Source: Gelidibacter mesophilus DSM 14095
GTDB lineage: Bacteria > Bacteroidota > Bacteroidia > Flavobacteriales > Flavobacteriaceae
Assembly (NCBI RefSeq): GCF_000423005.1
Contig: NZ_AUHD01000001.1
Span: 620,001 to 684,000, forward strand
DNA length: 64,000 nt
Direction of reading: 5' to 3'
Within the stretch, counting starts at the first letter, position 1, and each line of letters begins with the position of its first letter. Below the pieces are notes generated by a model, which saw only the letters and a list, made by a program, of their open reading frames with translations, did not search any database and was not told the origin of the DNA. Of the stretch, positions 44,518 through 54,603 are shown piece after piece. Made by a program: the position numbers and the translations under genes.

Positions 44518-47358
44518 TTATTTTGAGAGTTCTAGCTCTTTTTTTAGAAATTGTGCGGTATAACTTTTTTTATGTTTTGCAACTTCTTCTGGCGTGCCTT
44601 CCACAATAACCTGCCCGCCACCTTTTCCGCCTTCATAGCCTATATCAATAATATAATCCATGGTTTTAATGACATCCATATTGTGCTCAATAATTAAGAT
44701 GGTATTCCCTTTATTGACCAATTTATTCAAAACATTGAGTAATACCCGAATGTCTTCAAAATGTAGGCCTGTTGTAGGTTCGTCAAGAATGTAAAACGTG
44801 TTTCCAGTATCGCGTTTGCTTAATTCGGTCGCTAATTTAATACGTTGAGCCTCACCACCAGAAAGGGTCGTGCTTTGTTGGCCAAGCGTGATATAGCCCA
44901 GACCGACATCTTTGATAGTTTCTAATTTTTTGTGAATTTTAGGAATATGTTCGAAAAAATCGACACCTTCATTGATCGTCATATCCAAAACATCACTAAT
45001 CGATTTGCCCTTATAACGAATTTCCAAAGTTTCCCTATTGAAACGTTTGCCTTGACAAGTTTCACATTCCACATAGACATCTGGAAGGAAGTTCATTTCA
45101 ATGACCCGTAATCCACCACCTTGACAGGTTTCACAACGACCACCCTTGACATTAAAACTGAAACGCCCCGGTTTGTAGCCCCGGATCATTGCCTCTGGGA
45201 TTTTAGCAAATAAACTGCGAATTTCGTCAAAAGTTTTGGTGTAGGTTGCAGGATTGCTTCGCGGTGTTCGACCAATTGGAGATTGGTTAATATCAATTAC
45301 TTTATCAATATGTTCCAGACCCTTAATGCTCTTATAAGGCATTGGTTTCTTGACGCCATTAAAATAATAGGCATTGAGAATAGGGTAGAGGGTTTCGTTG
45401 ATCAATGTTGACTTGCCACTTCCAGAAACACCAGTTACGCCGATCATTTTTCCTAATGGAAATTTTACCGAGACGTTCTTTAAATTGTTTCCTGTACAGC
45501 CTTTCAACTCGATAAACTTACCGTTGCCCTCTCGACGTTTTTTCGGGACTTCGATTTGTTTGGTTCCGTTAAGGTAATCTGCCGTTAAGGTGTGGTGGGT
45601 TTTTAATTCTTCAGGTGTTCCAACACTGATGATCTCTCCACCATATTTTCCTGCTTTTGGACCAATGTCAATCACATAATCGGCGCTTTCAATCATGTCT
45701 TTGTCGTGCTCTACAACAATAACAGAATTGCCAATATCACGAAGGGCGACCAATGATTTGATCAATTTCTCATTATCTCGTTGATGCAATCCAATACTTG
45801 GTTCATCCAAAATATAAAGGACGCCAACCAATTGTGATCCAATTTGAGTTGCGAGACGAATCCGCTGTGCTTCACCACCCGATAAGGATTTTGAACTTCG
45901 GTTAAGAGACAGATATTCCAAGCCAACATCTAATAGAAACTGTAATCTGGTTCTGATTTCCTTGATGATTTCTTCTGAAATTTTTAATTGTTTTTCAGAG
46001 ATGTGAGACGTCAGATCAGCAAACCAATTGGCGAGATCAATAATGTCTTTATTGGCTAATTCGGCTATGTTTAGTCCATTGACTTTAAAGAAAAGCGATT
46101 CCTGACGTAAACGTGATCCGTTACAGGCGTCACATTCCACTTTGTCCATGTATTCTTTGGCCCATCGCTTTAAAGACGTGGTTTCAGCTGTCGTAAATTG
46201 GTTTTCGATAAAATTGGCAATTCCTTCAAAATCAATTTTATATTCGCGGGTCACCCCCAAGGTCTTGCTTTCTATAGAGAATTTTTCATTGCCGCCATAT
46301 AAAATCATTTTTTTCGCCTCTTCAGGAATGTCTTTATAAGCATCTGTCAACTGAAAATTAAAGCGTTGGGCAATGGTTTCAAACTGCTTAAAAATCCAGC
46401 TGTTCTTATAAGGCCCATGAGGTGCCAACGCACCTGCTTTTATGGAAATACTTTCATCGGGAATAATTTTCTTGTCATTGACCTGATAGAGTTTTCCGAT
46501 CCCATTACATTTTGGACAAGCTCCTTTTGGCGAATTGAATGAAAAGTTATTGGGTTCTGGATTGGGATAAGAAATTCCTGAAGTAGGACACATCAGACTT
46601 CTACTAAAGTAACGGGTTTCATTGGTGTCCTGATCTAAAATCATCAAAATATCTTCGCCATGATACATAGCCGTGTTGATGGTTTCCGTAAGTCGTTTTT
46701 CATTATCGATAGTGTTGTCAATTTTTAGACGGTCAATCACAATTTCGATATCGTGGTTTTTATAGCGGTCCAACTTCATGCCTTTGACCAAGTCTTTCAC
46801 TTCGCCGTCCACTCGTACTTTTACGAACCCTTGTTTTGCGATTTGTTCAAATAATTCACGGTAATGTCCTTTTCGAGAGCGTATCACAGGCGCCAAAACA
46901 TTAATGCGCTTGCCGTTAAAGCTTTCCATAATCAAACTTTTAATTTGATCATCGGTATAACTTACCATTTTTTCGCCAGTATTATAGCTGTAGGCATCAC
47001 TTGCTCTAGCGTATAACAGACGCAAAAAATCATATATTTCTGTAATCGTTCCAACGGTGGAGCGTGGCGACTTACTTGTGGTTTTCTGTTCGATGGCGAT
47101 GACGGGCGAGAGCCCATCAATTTTATCAACATCCGGGCGTTCCAAACCGCCCAAAAACTGACGGGCATAAGCCGAGAATGTTTCGATATAACGCCGTTGG
47201 CCTTCGGCATAAATAGTATCAAATGCCAGGGATGATTTGCCACTTCCTGAAAGCCCTGTAATGACTACAAGTTGCTCTCTAGGAATGGAAACATCTATAT
47301 TTTTCAGGTTGTGGACACGTGCGCCTTGAACCTCAATAGTTTCTTCAAATTTACTCAT
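44518..47358 (-). CDS. uvrA: Excinuclease ABC subunit A (UvrA)
   Basis: DNA-damage recognition ATPase of nucleotide excision repair; a UvrA dimer with UvrB locates bulky lesions. Of 946 residues from the ATG at 47358 (another in-frame ATG lies two codons upstream), the first ATPase has [20 protein letters not shown] (about 35) and the second [15 protein letters not shown] (about 640). ABC signatures are [20 protein letters not shown] and [20 protein letters not shown]. Zinc-binding CxxC pairs are seen at CDACNGSR, and at [12 protein letters not shown] with VECETCQG (about 740-765); the first zinc module is CPTSG...CPKC, so one expected Cys is Ser. UvrB and UvrC are not in the window. A -7 box and palindrome precede it. 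Confidence 0.97.
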   Translation of the reverse strand: MSKFEETIEVQGARVHNLKNIDVSIPREQLVVITGLSGSGKSSLAFDTIYAEGQRRYIETFSAYARQFLGGLERPDVDKIDGLSPVIAIEQKTTSKSPRSTVGTITEIYDFLRLLYARASDAYSYNTGEKMVSYTDDQIKSLIMESFNGKRINVLAPVIRSRKGHYRELFEQIAKQGFVKVRVDGEVKDLVKGMKLDRYKNHDIEIVIDRLKIDNTIDNEKRLTETINTAMYHGEDILMILDQDTNETRYFSRSLMCPTSGISYPNPEPNNFSFNSPKGACPKCNGIGKLYQVNDKKIIPDESISIKAGALAPHGPYKNSWIFKQFETIAQRFNFQLTDAYKDIPEEAKKMILYGGNEKFSIESKTLGVTREYKIDFEGIANFIENQFTTAETTSLKRWAKEYMDKVECDACNGSRLRQESLFFKVNGLNIAELANKDIIDLANWFADLTSHISEKQLKISEEIIKEIRTRLQFLLDVGLEYLSLNRSSKSLSGGEAQRIRLATQIGSQLVGVLYILDEPSIGLHQRDNEKLIKSLVALRDIGNSVIVVEHDKDMIESADYVIDIGPKAGKYGGEIISVGTPEELKTHHTLTADYLNGTKQIEVPKKRREGNGKFIELKGCTGNNLKNVSVKFPLGKMIGVTGVSGSGKSTLINETLYPILNAYYFNGVKKPMPYKSIKGLEHIDKVIDINQSPIGRTPRSNPATYTKTFDEIRSLFAKIPEAMIRGYKPGRFSFNVKGGRCETCQGGGLRVIEMNFLPDVYVECETCQGKRFNRETLEIRYKGKSISDVLDMTINEGVDFFEHIPKIHKKLETIKDVGLGYITLGQQSTTLSGGEAQRIKLATELSKRDTGNTFYILDEPTTGLHFEDIRVLLNVLNKLVNKGNTILIIEHNMDVIKTMDYIIDIGYEGGKGGGQVIVEGTPEEVAKHKKSYTAQFLKKELELSK

Positions 47359-47370
47359 ATACATAGCAAT

Positions 47371-47403
47371 CTTACCTGATTTACAGGTAAGTTTGCAAAG
47401 GTA
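47371..47403 (-). promoter_or_regulatory. uvrA -7 box and adjacent palindrome
   Basis: On the minus strand TACCTTTG (47403-47396) matches TANNTTTG. Immediately downstream is a perfect inverted repeat CTTACCTG / CAGGTAAG with a 5-base spacer (47371-47391), covering the predicted transcription start. The arrangement suits an operator for a repressor; SOS control of uvrA is common in bacteria, but the bound protein is unknown here. No good -33 element was found. Confidence 0.55.
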
Positions 47404-47605
47404 CAGATTATGCAGTAAAAAAGGAAGGAGTTGATATTTAGAGTTTTGTTAAATAATGTGGATTGGAAAATGAAGTGCCAGGAGCGGTTAAAGTGCTTGT
47501 CGGTCGAAAAAGAAGTCAGAACTTGCTTCAATATCTGAGTAATTTTTTTGAATACAAATGGCCTAAATTTTCATAAATGCATCTACTTTTTTGTGTTTTT
47601 GCAGA

Positions 47606-48259
47606 TCAATTCAAATTTTTAAATTCTTTCGCCCAATTAATGAGGTTGTCAGCAGCGGGATCAAGATGGAGCTTTTCAATAATGTTTGTGCGGTGCTTCT
47701 GAATGGTTCTTGGAGATACACACAACATATCGCTAATTTCAGTAGAGTTATTGCCTTGAGCAATCAATTGAATAATTTTTCGTTCAGAAGGAGTTAGAAG
47801 GGTAAGTTTTTTGAGTTCATTTTCCACATCGATTTCTAATTCGGCCCCTAATGACCTACTATAATAAATGGTGCCATTCATGACTGTCGCAATGCAATGT
47901 TCAATTTCCTCAATACTGTCCTCTTTTAAAAGATATCCGTGAACACCCAGGGTTTTGGCTTGTGCTACAAAGTTCTTCTGTTTGTGATAGGTCATCACAA
48001 TAAAACGTGTTTTTAAGTCTTGATTTTCAGTGCATTTTGCCATTACTTCAAAACCGTTTAGCAAAGGCATTTCAATATCTAAAAGCGCAATATCGGGTTT
48101 CAAGGCAAGAATGGTGCGGACCGCCTCTGTACCATTTTCAGCGGTACCAATAATTTGATATCCCACTTGCTCAAGCTCTTGTTTAAGACCTTTGAGCATG
48201 ATTGGGTGATCTTCGGCAATAACAATAGTGATGCTAATTTTAGGGATGCTATTTTCCAA
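47606..48259 (-). CDS. LuxR/NarL-type response regulator
   Basis: Two-component response regulator of 217 residues. The receiver domain (about 8-125) has acidic AEDHP, phospho-acceptor Asp at 61 in ALLDIEMPLLNGF, Thr 90 in FIVMTYHKQK and Lys 112 in YLLKEDS. The C-terminal LuxR-type helix-turn-helix (about 150-215) reads LTPSERKIIQLIAQGNNSTE and MLCVSPRTIQKHRTNIIEKL. The upstream kinase on the same strand (ending at 48458, 198 bases away) has the HisKA_3-type dimerisation motif that pairs with this class of regulator, so the two form a likely cognate pair. Targets unknown. Confidence 0.93.
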   Translation of the reverse strand: MENSIPKISITIVIAEDHPIMLKGLKQELEQVGYQIIGTAENGTEAVRTILALKPDIALLDIEMPLLNGFEVMAKCTENQDLKTRFIVMTYHKQKNFVAQAKTLGVHGYLLKEDSIEEIEHCIATVMNGTIYYSRSLGAELEIDVENELKKLTLLTPSERKIIQLIAQGNNSTEISDMLCVSPRTIQKHRTNIIEKLHLDPAADNLINWAKEFKNLN

Positions 48260-48457
48260 GAGCTGTAGGTTTTATCTTATGTAAAACTACATTTTTTATC
48301 TACGGTTAGTGGTATTATAAGCTAAATAATTCAACATTAATGCACTTGTTGCATCTCAATAGTTGCTTTTAATATGACTCAATTATAATTAACTTTTGAC
48401 AATTTCAGGATTGCATTATTGATTATTTATTTTTTCTTAATAGAATGTAATTTCTGG

Positions 48458-50479
48458 TTATATATTCCTGACGGGAAGTTTTATAATAAGCTGGGTGCCC
48501 TTTCCTAAGCTTGATTCTATCTCTAACTGTGCTGAAATTATTTTACAACGCTCCATGAGAGATTTCATTCCTAAACTTTTAGAAGTGTTTACGGCATGGT
48601 TATAATCAAAGCCTTTGCCGTTATCCTTGATCGTCATAACAATCGTGTTGGATGTGTTTTCAATTCTTACAAATACGGCTTTGGCATCTGCGTGTTTTAG
48701 CACATTGTTCAAAGCCTCTTGAAGCATGCGATATAAATGCAAGGCTTTATCTTTGGAAATGAGTTGGTCTGTATTCTCCAATTCTAAGGTAAAAAAAACA
48801 TCTGTTTTTTCATCCATTTCATTGACTAAATCCGAAATGGCCGCAGTAAACCCTAAACGTTCTAATGCTGCGGGATATAAACCTTGCGAGATGGTGCGAA
48901 GATTATCTAGCGTATCACTGGCTAAAGTTCCAAACAAGGGGTCTTCAATCGTTTTTAATTTTCGGGTCAAAAGCATGAGCTGTTGTCCAACGGAGTCATG
49001 CAATTCAAAAGCCAACCGGGTGCGCTCCTGCTCTTGGGTGTTGATGATATCTTGTGTAAACAGTTCCTGTTGTTTTTGCCGTCGTTTATTGTTGTTGTTC
49101 GATCGAACTATGGTCATAAATCCAAACAGTCCCAATAACCCCAAACCTCCAAAAAGCAACCACTGATTTTTTTGTTTGTTTTCGGAATCTAACAGCGCAA
49201 TATTGCTGTTTTGATTTTGGATGGTTAAATCGCGTTTTTCTGTCTCATAAATCGTTTGATAATACGCTAGAACACGGGTTTTTTGAATACTGCCAATGGA
49301 GTCTTTAATTTTAGTATAATTTTTGAAGTGTGAAAAAGCTTGGTCATTATTTCCTATACGTTGGTAAACTTGTGATAGGAACAACTCCGCTTCTTGAATT
49401 TCTTCATATTGATCCCCACCAATTTTCAGATCGTAGAGTTTCAAGGCATACTTTAAAGCATTCTCATAGTCATTTTGGGCAAACGCCACTCTCATTTTAG
49501 CGTTTAAATAGTAATGAGCGTTTTGTCCTGTCATATTATCAACCTCCATCTCTAATTCCTTCAATAGGTTTTGGGCTTGATATAGGCTGTCATTTTCTGC
49601 CAACGCTGCTGTCAATCCTGCTTTTAATGCAGGTTCAAAATGCGCTTTGTTTTCTGAAGTTTGATTTTCTACCAATGCCAATTTCAGGTTTTTGATTCGG
49701 CTGTCCTGTAAATTAATTTTATTGTCATCCGCTGCGTTGTTATAATATACGAGTGCTAAATTTGGGAAGGAATTGGATATTTTAGCTAGTTTTATGAGTT
49801 CATTCCTTTCTTCTTTCGCTTCTTTAAAAAAACCATTTTTACTGTAGAGAATGGACATAGAATTTTTGGCGTTTAGCCACATTAAAGTGTCTTTCTTATT
49901 TTGAAAAAGAAGTGCAGCCTTTTGAAGTTCTATGGAAGCTTCACCAAATTTCCCATTATTTACATGAGCCATCGCTATGGAAAACTTAGAGAGTTCTATA
50001 TATTTGGAATTGTATTTTTTAGCATAAACATAGGCGCTATCAAAAAGTTTTATGGCTTCTTCAAAATGTCTTGATTCATAATAAACATAAGCCGCTTCAT
50101 AATAAAAATCATCCAGGATATTTGGTTTTGAAACCTTAGCTAAGAGCGGATAAGTGCTCTTGATTAAATTTTTGGCTTCTTTATAGTCATTTGTTTCATA
50201 ATTGAGATAATTGATAAAATTGATGGCGTGTTTCATGGCCATATTTATCGAATCCATTTTCTGTGCGAATGAAATAGTAACTCGAAAAATAGAATCACTA
50301 TTAAAGGTACTGTCGTATCTAATTGCGCCTGCCAAGCTATCCAAGAACTTTAAGCGCTCATTATCGGTAGCGTCTTTAACCGCGTTTTTCCAATTACTCT
50401 TGTTGTATTCTAAATCTTTGTCTTGTGATAGGGAAAGTACCGGAATGGTAAAGAGTAGGATTAAAATAGATAATCTCAT
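48458..50479 (-). CDS. Sensor histidine kinase with periplasmic TPR repeats
   Basis: Membrane sensor kinase of 673 residues. A signal peptide (MRLSILILLFTIPVLSLSQ) is followed by about 400 residues of TPR-like helical repeats (YYEAAYVYYESRHFEEAIKL, LSKFSIAMAHVNNGKFGEAS, YLNAKMRVAFAQNDYENALK) that probably lie in the periplasm. One transmembrane helix (about 438-458, WLLFGGLGLLGLFGFMTIV) leads to a HisKA_3 domain with the phospho-acceptor His in RLAFELHDSVGQQLM (near residue 493) and a HATPase domain with N-box EALNNVLKHADAK (about 588) and DNGKGFDYN (about 620). It should phosphorylate the LuxR-type regulator encoded 198 bases downstream. The signal is unknown. A -7 box TAGTTTTG lies just upstream (50496-50503). 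Confidence 0.93.
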   Translation of the reverse strand: MRLSILILLFTIPVLSLSQDKDLEYNKSNWKNAVKDATDNERLKFLDSLAGAIRYDSTFNSDSIFRVTISFAQKMDSINMAMKHAINFINYLNYETNDYKEAKNLIKSTYPLLAKVSKPNILDDFYYEAAYVYYESRHFEEAIKLFDSAYVYAKKYNSKYIELSKFSIAMAHVNNGKFGEASIELQKAALLFQNKKDTLMWLNAKNSMSILYSKNGFFKEAKEERNELIKLAKISNSFPNLALVYYNNAADDNKINLQDSRIKNLKLALVENQTSENKAHFEPALKAGLTAALAENDSLYQAQNLLKELEMEVDNMTGQNAHYYLNAKMRVAFAQNDYENALKYALKLYDLKIGGDQYEEIQEAELFLSQVYQRIGNNDQAFSHFKNYTKIKDSIGSIQKTRVLAYYQTIYETEKRDLTIQNQNSNIALLDSENKQKNQWLLFGGLGLLGLFGFMTIVRSNNNNKRRQKQQELFTQDIINTQEQERTRLAFELHDSVGQQLMLLTRKLKTIEDPLFGTLASDTLDNLRTISQGLYPAALERLGFTAAISDLVNEMDEKTDVFFTLELENTDQLISKDKALHLYRMLQEALNNVLKHADAKAVFVRIENTSNTIVMTIKDNGKGFDYNHAVNTSKSLGMKSLMERCKIISAQLEIESSLGKGTQLIIKLPVRNI

Positions 50480-50495
50480 AATGAATCGGTTTAGA

Positions 50496-50503
50496 CAAAA
50501 CTA
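50496..50503 (-). promoter_or_regulatory. -7 box of the sensor kinase gene
   Basis: TAGTTTTG on the minus strand matches TANNTTTG and lies 16 bases before the kinase start codon at 50479. That leaves a very short leader of under 15 bases. No -33 element was recognised. Confidence 0.45.
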
Positions 50504-50666
50504 ATTTTTATAAAGCTAAAATGCGATGATTTCGACTTCTAATCGTCGGAATAAAATCAGGTTTTTAAAATATGAAAGCGAAATTGCAGTACTTATACCT
50601 GAAAAAATAAGAAGGGAATACCGACGGATTTATTATTATTGTAATTCAAACTATAAAACACAATTC

Positions 50667-51188
50667 ATGCAATTATTAGGAATAAGTTCTAGAATTAATC
50701 ACCCAGAATTTGGTAAAGGTGTGGTCACAAATGTTACATCAAAGCATTATTGGGTAACATTTATTGATAGTGGATTGGAAACAATAGACTTGGACAGCGA
50801 CTTTGAAGTTATTGAAGCTGCGGAAGATGATGTGGATACCATTAGTTTCTATGAAGTGGAAAGCACATTGAAAGCCATTTTGAAAAAGTGGAGTGATGTG
50901 AGCGAAGTGGTCAACATCGGCGATAAATGGAAGGGCGGTAAACTTATCATGCAACCAGGAGATGCCAATTTAAAACCGACCGAAGTTCCTATAGATACAT
51001 TTTTTCATAAAATTACCATGGTACGTGACCGTTTGCGGGTAATGGAGCAGAAAATCAATGGCAGTAAACTTGAGGAACAAGAAAAGATTGATTTGCAGCA
51101 ATACATCACAAGAAGCTATGGAAGTTTAACGACTTTTAATGTGTTATTTAAGCTTAAGGATCATAATTTTGTGGGGCAGAAGGGATAG
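50667..51188 (+). CDS. Uncharacterised protein with UvrD/PcrA C-terminal-like (Tudor) module
   Basis: Cytosolic protein of 173 residues. The N-terminal ~45 residues (GISSRINHPEFGKGVVTNVT, then HYWVTFIDSGLETID) resemble the small Tudor/KOW-like module at the C-terminus of PcrA/UvrD helicases (VRHPKFGEGVV...F), which binds RNA polymerase or nucleic acid. The rest is helical, with IGDKWKGGKLIMQPGDANLK and a coiled-coil-like KITMVRDRLRVMEQKI, and ends with KLKDHNFVGQKG. No catalytic motif. Start 50667 is chosen because the in-frame extension to 50526 lacks conserved character and spans the likely promoter region. Not obviously linked to the divergent kinase. The Tudor likeness is an inference from pattern. 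Confidence 0.7.
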   Translation: MQLLGISSRINHPEFGKGVVTNVTSKHYWVTFIDSGLETIDLDSDFEVIEAAEDDVDTISFYEVESTLKAILKKWSDVSEVVNIGDKWKGGKLIMQPGDANLKPTEVPIDTFFHKITMVRDRLRVMEQKINGSKLEEQEKIDLQQYITRSYGSLTTFNVLFKLKDHNFVGQKG

Positions 51189-51521
51189 CTGGGAGTGTTC
51201 ATTTTTCAGTCTTAAGTATTCAGGGTTTCCGTCTTCGCTAGGCTTTGGAAAGGCAGACAATTTCAGATGTTAGTTTTCTTTTTTTCTCGTTTTTTGTTTC
51301 GTGAGTTTTCATGGTTGAACTTGGATCTTCGATATTTGTCATTTCAAGGTTCTTGTCTATGACCGTTAATCAAAAATCATCTCGAAATTAAAGCCGTTTG
51401 GGGAATGGCATCAGCTGTCAGTTGCAGGTTTCAGTCACAGTTTAAATCTGTTTTTAGTGAGGTTTTATTTTTTAAAACAATTTTGTTTGTCGACTAAAAA
51501 CATAAATTCAGAACTCTGAAC
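51189..51521. other. Intergenic region between convergent genes
   Basis: About 330 AT-rich bases. No terminator hairpin, gene or recognisable element beyond short degenerate phrases (gtcttcgctaggctttgg near 51230). Confidence 0.5.
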
Positions 51522-52241
51522 TTATTCCCTTCCCAACAAATCCGTAATCTCAAATCCAAAGATCATAAACTTATGAAAAGTTGGTAATTGCGCGCCACTT
51601 TCAGCAATGGTCCAATCGCTCCAAGAGGCTTTCAGGCCGTTGATAGGTAAAATATCCACCCACATTTGGAAACTTGTTGGTTTTCCGGAAGCATCCAAAT
51701 GCCACAAGTAGGAATCTCCTGGCGTCGTTCCGCCGGACGTGTAAGTCACTAAAAGAGCTTCCGTTCCATCTTCTAGAGTTACGATGCTGCGTTCCGTGCC
51801 AGCGTCAAAAACCTTATAGGGCGCCACCAACCAAAACGAATCATTGTTAAAGAAAGAGATGGCTTTTTCTATTAGCTTTTGAGAAGAAGGATCTTCAATT
51901 TTTTGTTTGTTTTGAAACGCTTCACTTTTGGATGTGTCGCTCAAATCGAGATTGATTTTATAAGCTTTCCAATAGACTTCACAAGTATTTTTGGCTTTGT
52001 TCCATTTATAATGATGCCGCTTATCGAAGGTCCATTCCAGATAGCTGGTGTTTTTATAAGCTTCATGATCGAGAGCATCTAGCATTTTAGTCGCTAATAA
52101 TTCAGCTTGCTCACTTTTAATTCCAGTTGGTAAGTCCTCATTGTATTTAAGATATACAAAACCGAATAGGAGTAGCGAGGGAAGCGTAAAGAATACTATG
52201 ATCCCAACAACAATTTTTAATATTTTTTTAGGTTTGGCCAC
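51522..52241 (-). CDS. Membrane-anchored protein of unknown function
   Basis: Protein of 239 residues with one N-terminal transmembrane helix (IVVGIIVFFTLPSLLLFGFV) preceded by a basic stretch, so the bulk is probably periplasmic. It contains LATKMLDALDHEAYKNTSYL, EWTFDKRHHYKWNKAKNTC, SIVTLEDGTEALLVTYTSGG and TTPGDSYLWHLDASGKPTSF near the C-terminus, suggesting a beta-rich fold of the kind common in flavobacterial conserved proteins. No catalytic motif is apparent. No operon partner: the AcpH-like gene upstream on the same strand is 130 bases away. Confidence 0.72.
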   Translation of the reverse strand: MAKPKKILKIVVGIIVFFTLPSLLLFGFVYLKYNEDLPTGIKSEQAELLATKMLDALDHEAYKNTSYLEWTFDKRHHYKWNKAKNTCEVYWKAYKINLDLSDTSKSEAFQNKQKIEDPSSQKLIEKAISFFNNDSFWLVAPYKVFDAGTERSIVTLEDGTEALLVTYTSGGTTPGDSYLWHLDASGKPTSFQMWVDILPINGLKASWSDWTIAESGAQLPTFHKFMIFGFEITDLLGRE

Positions 52242-52370
52242 TTGTTATGAGTTTAATTTGCGAAGTTAGGAATTGCACGCGAAGCTGCAAAGATGGCTAC
52301 GGTAGAAATGAAGTAAATTACACATAAAGACAGACATTAAAAAAGATCATAAATCGACAGTTTTGCTGTA

Positions 52371-52976
52371 TTATTCTGATGCGTAGATGAACTGTAATGT
52401 TGCTAATTTCTCTGCTGAAAATGTACGGAGCTCCTCAAAGAAAGATGTGAATTCGGTCTCAAATTCATCATAGAACTGCTTGAGTTCTTCGGTAGCTCTA
52501 TTCATTCCTGAAATATTTTTAGTGCGGATGTTCATGCCGTTTAAAACTTTTTGGATGCCTTCAATGTTGGCGTAGTTCAATAACCAATTATCGTCAATCA
52601 TGTAGGGCATCATTTTTTGAATCCGCAAAGGCAAAATTTCAAAATGCATTTTTAAGGAGCGATAAAAATCATCCGTATATATTTTTAAAGGGATATCAGA
52701 ATACTGCGACCAGTTTTTAGCCAAAAAATGATCGTATAAAATATCTATAATCACGCCACTGTAGTGGCCGTAATTTTCATGTAGTCGTTTGGTGCTTAAT
52801 CTCACGGTGGGATGAGCATCTGTAAAGGTGTCAATCTCCCGATGAAGAAGAATGCCCATTTGAATGTCAATAGGGTAACTTTTGTAACGTTTCCCTTTGA
52901 TGCCATCTGCCATGAAATTGCCAATAGTGATTAATTCGTTGTCTCCTGAAAGATAAATGTGGGCTAAAAAATTCAT
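52371..52976 (-). CDS. Acyl carrier protein phosphodiesterase-like (AcpH, DUF479)
   Basis: Cytosolic HD-superfamily-like hydrolase of the AcpH/DUF479 family, 201 residues. In the family prototype it removes the 4'-phosphopantetheine group from acyl carrier protein. Visible signatures: MNFLAHIYLSGDNELITIGN (start), FMADGIKGKRY, MGILLHREIDTFTDAHP (His and Asp residues of the metal site), HYSGVIIDILYDHFLAKNW. The C-terminal part is helical with many Glu. Length and residue order match; the assumption that it acts on ACP is from the family. It has no acp or acpS gene nearby in the window. Confidence 0.9.
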   Translation of the reverse strand: MNFLAHIYLSGDNELITIGNFMADGIKGKRYKSYPIDIQMGILLHREIDTFTDAHPTVRLSTKRLHENYGHYSGVIIDILYDHFLAKNWSQYSDIPLKIYTDDFYRSLKMHFEILPLRIQKMMPYMIDDNWLLNYANIEGIQKVLNGMNIRTKNISGMNRATEELKQFYDEFETEFTSFFEELRTFSAEKLATLQFIYASE

Positions 52977-53067
52977 TGGTGTAATTTACGAAATAGGTTT
53001 TTAGTTATACTAAAAGCGCATCACAAAATTCGGCAAGTTCTTGGTAAAGCTTTCAGTTTTTGAATTG

Positions 53068-53075
53068 TATATTTG
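53068..53075 (+). promoter_or_regulatory. -7 box upstream of glmM
   Basis: TATATTTG matches TANNTTTG, 22 bases before the glmM start codon. A TTG at 53041-53043 lies 24 bases upstream, slightly beyond the usual spacing for a -33 element. Confidence 0.55.
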
Positions 53076-53097
53076 CTATTCACTTTAAAACAGTTTT

Positions 53098-54486
53098 ATG
53101 ACACTCATTAAATCAATTTCAGGAATACGAGGTACAATTGGCGGTAAAGTTGGTGATAATTTAACCCCTATCGATGCGGTTAAGTTTGCAGCGGCTTACG
53201 GCGTATGGTTGAAGGATCAACGACATAAGGAAAATTACCGCGTTGTGGTTGGTCGTGATGCACGAATCTCTGGAGAAATGATCCAAAATTTAGTGATGAA
53301 TACTCTAGTTGGTTTGGGCATTCATGTTATTGATCTCGGATTGTCAACAACCCCAACAGTAGAGATTGCCGTACCAATGGAGCACGCTGATGGTGGTATT
53401 ATCTTAACGGCAAGCCATAACCCAAAACAGTGGAATGCCCTTAAACTGCTAAATTCTAACGGCGAATTTTTAAATGGAGCGGAAGGTGCAAAGATTTTAG
53501 AAATTGCTGAAAATGATCAAATGACGTTTTCAGAAGTAGACAATCTTGGTATAATTACAAAGAATGATGCCTATATTGACATTCATATTGATGAAGTCTT
53601 AAAGATGCCTTTAGTTAATAAGCAAGCTATTGCAAATGCCAAATTTAAAGTGGTTGTGGATGCAGTCAATTCTACAGGAGGGATTGCCATTCCGTTGCTA
53701 TTGGAACGTTTGGGTGTGGAAACTGTGAAAATTCATTGTGAACCTAACGGCGATTTTCCACACAATCCAGAGCCGTTAAAAGAACATTTGACCGATTTAT
53801 CAGCCCTTGTTGTGAAAGAACGTGCTCATTTAGGAGTTGCTGTAGATCCTGATGTGGACCGATTGGTTTTTATGGATGAAACCGGTGAGATATTTGGCGA
53901 AGAATACACGCTTGTTGCTTGTGCCGATTATGTTTTGAGTAAAACTGCTGGGAATACCGTGAGCAATATGAGTTCTACGCGTGCCTTGAAAGATGTTACT
54001 GAAAAACATGGAGGAAGTTATGAGGCCAGTGCCGTAGGAGAGGTAAATGTTGTAGAATTAATGAAAAAGACCAACGCTATTATTGGTGGCGAAGGAAATG
54101 GCGGCATTATTTATCCTGAATTGCATTATGGTCGTGATTCGCTTGTTGGGGTGGCTTTATTTTTAAGCTTATTGGCAGAAAGAGAAATGACCACAAGCGC
54201 TCTTAGAGCAACATATCCAAACTATTTTATGGGAAAGAAAAAGATAGAGTTGACTCCAGGTTTGGATGTGGATGCTATTTTGAAAGCGATGGAGGAACGC
54301 TACAAAAACGAAAAGTTAACGACGATTGACGGGGTGAAAGTAGATTTTAGTGAGAGTTGGGTTCATTTGCGAAAGAGTAATACCGAACCAATCATCAGGA
54401 TTTATACCGAAGCGCCATCTCAAAATGAGGCAGATGCTCTTGGCGAAAAAATAATTTCCGAAATAAAGGCTATCGCGAACATTTAG
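53098..54486 (+). CDS. glmM: Phosphoglucosamine mutase
   Basis: Phosphohexomutase of 462 residues that most likely interconverts glucosamine-6-phosphate and glucosamine-1-phosphate for peptidoglycan and lipopolysaccharide precursors. The phospho-Ser loop is ILTASHNPKQWNALKL (Ser near residue 106), the metal-binding loop DPDVDRLVFMDETGE (near 250), the sugar-binding loop GGEGNGGIIYPELHYGRDS (near 331), and the phosphate-binding loop HLRKSNTEPIIRIYTEAPS (near 424). Start MTLIKSISGIRGTIGG is typical of Bacteroidota GlmM. The related phosphomannomutase/phosphoglucomutase activity cannot be excluded. It is followed by the class V aminotransferase gene 118 bases away. A -7 box precedes it. Confidence 0.88.
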   Translation: MTLIKSISGIRGTIGGKVGDNLTPIDAVKFAAAYGVWLKDQRHKENYRVVVGRDARISGEMIQNLVMNTLVGLGIHVIDLGLSTTPTVEIAVPMEHADGGIILTASHNPKQWNALKLLNSNGEFLNGAEGAKILEIAENDQMTFSEVDNLGIITKNDAYIDIHIDEVLKMPLVNKQAIANAKFKVVVDAVNSTGGIAIPLLLERLGVETVKIHCEPNGDFPHNPEPLKEHLTDLSALVVKERAHLGVAVDPDVDRLVFMDETGEIFGEEYTLVACADYVLSKTAGNTVSNMSSTRALKDVTEKHGGSYEASAVGEVNVVELMKKTNAIIGGEGNGGIIYPELHYGRDSLVGVALFLSLLAEREMTTSALRATYPNYFMGKKKIELTPGLDVDAILKAMEERYKNEKLTTIDGVKVDFSESWVHLRKSNTEPIIRIYTEAPSQNEADALGEKIISEIKAIANI

Positions 54487-54603
54487 TGTCTTTGCATGGA
54501 ATACGAGGCGTAAGAATCTGACCCCGCAGATTATAGGAACAAATACGCATTAAGAATTGATTTTATCCCTATTATTACGGGATTAATACATGAGTTTAAA
54601 GCT

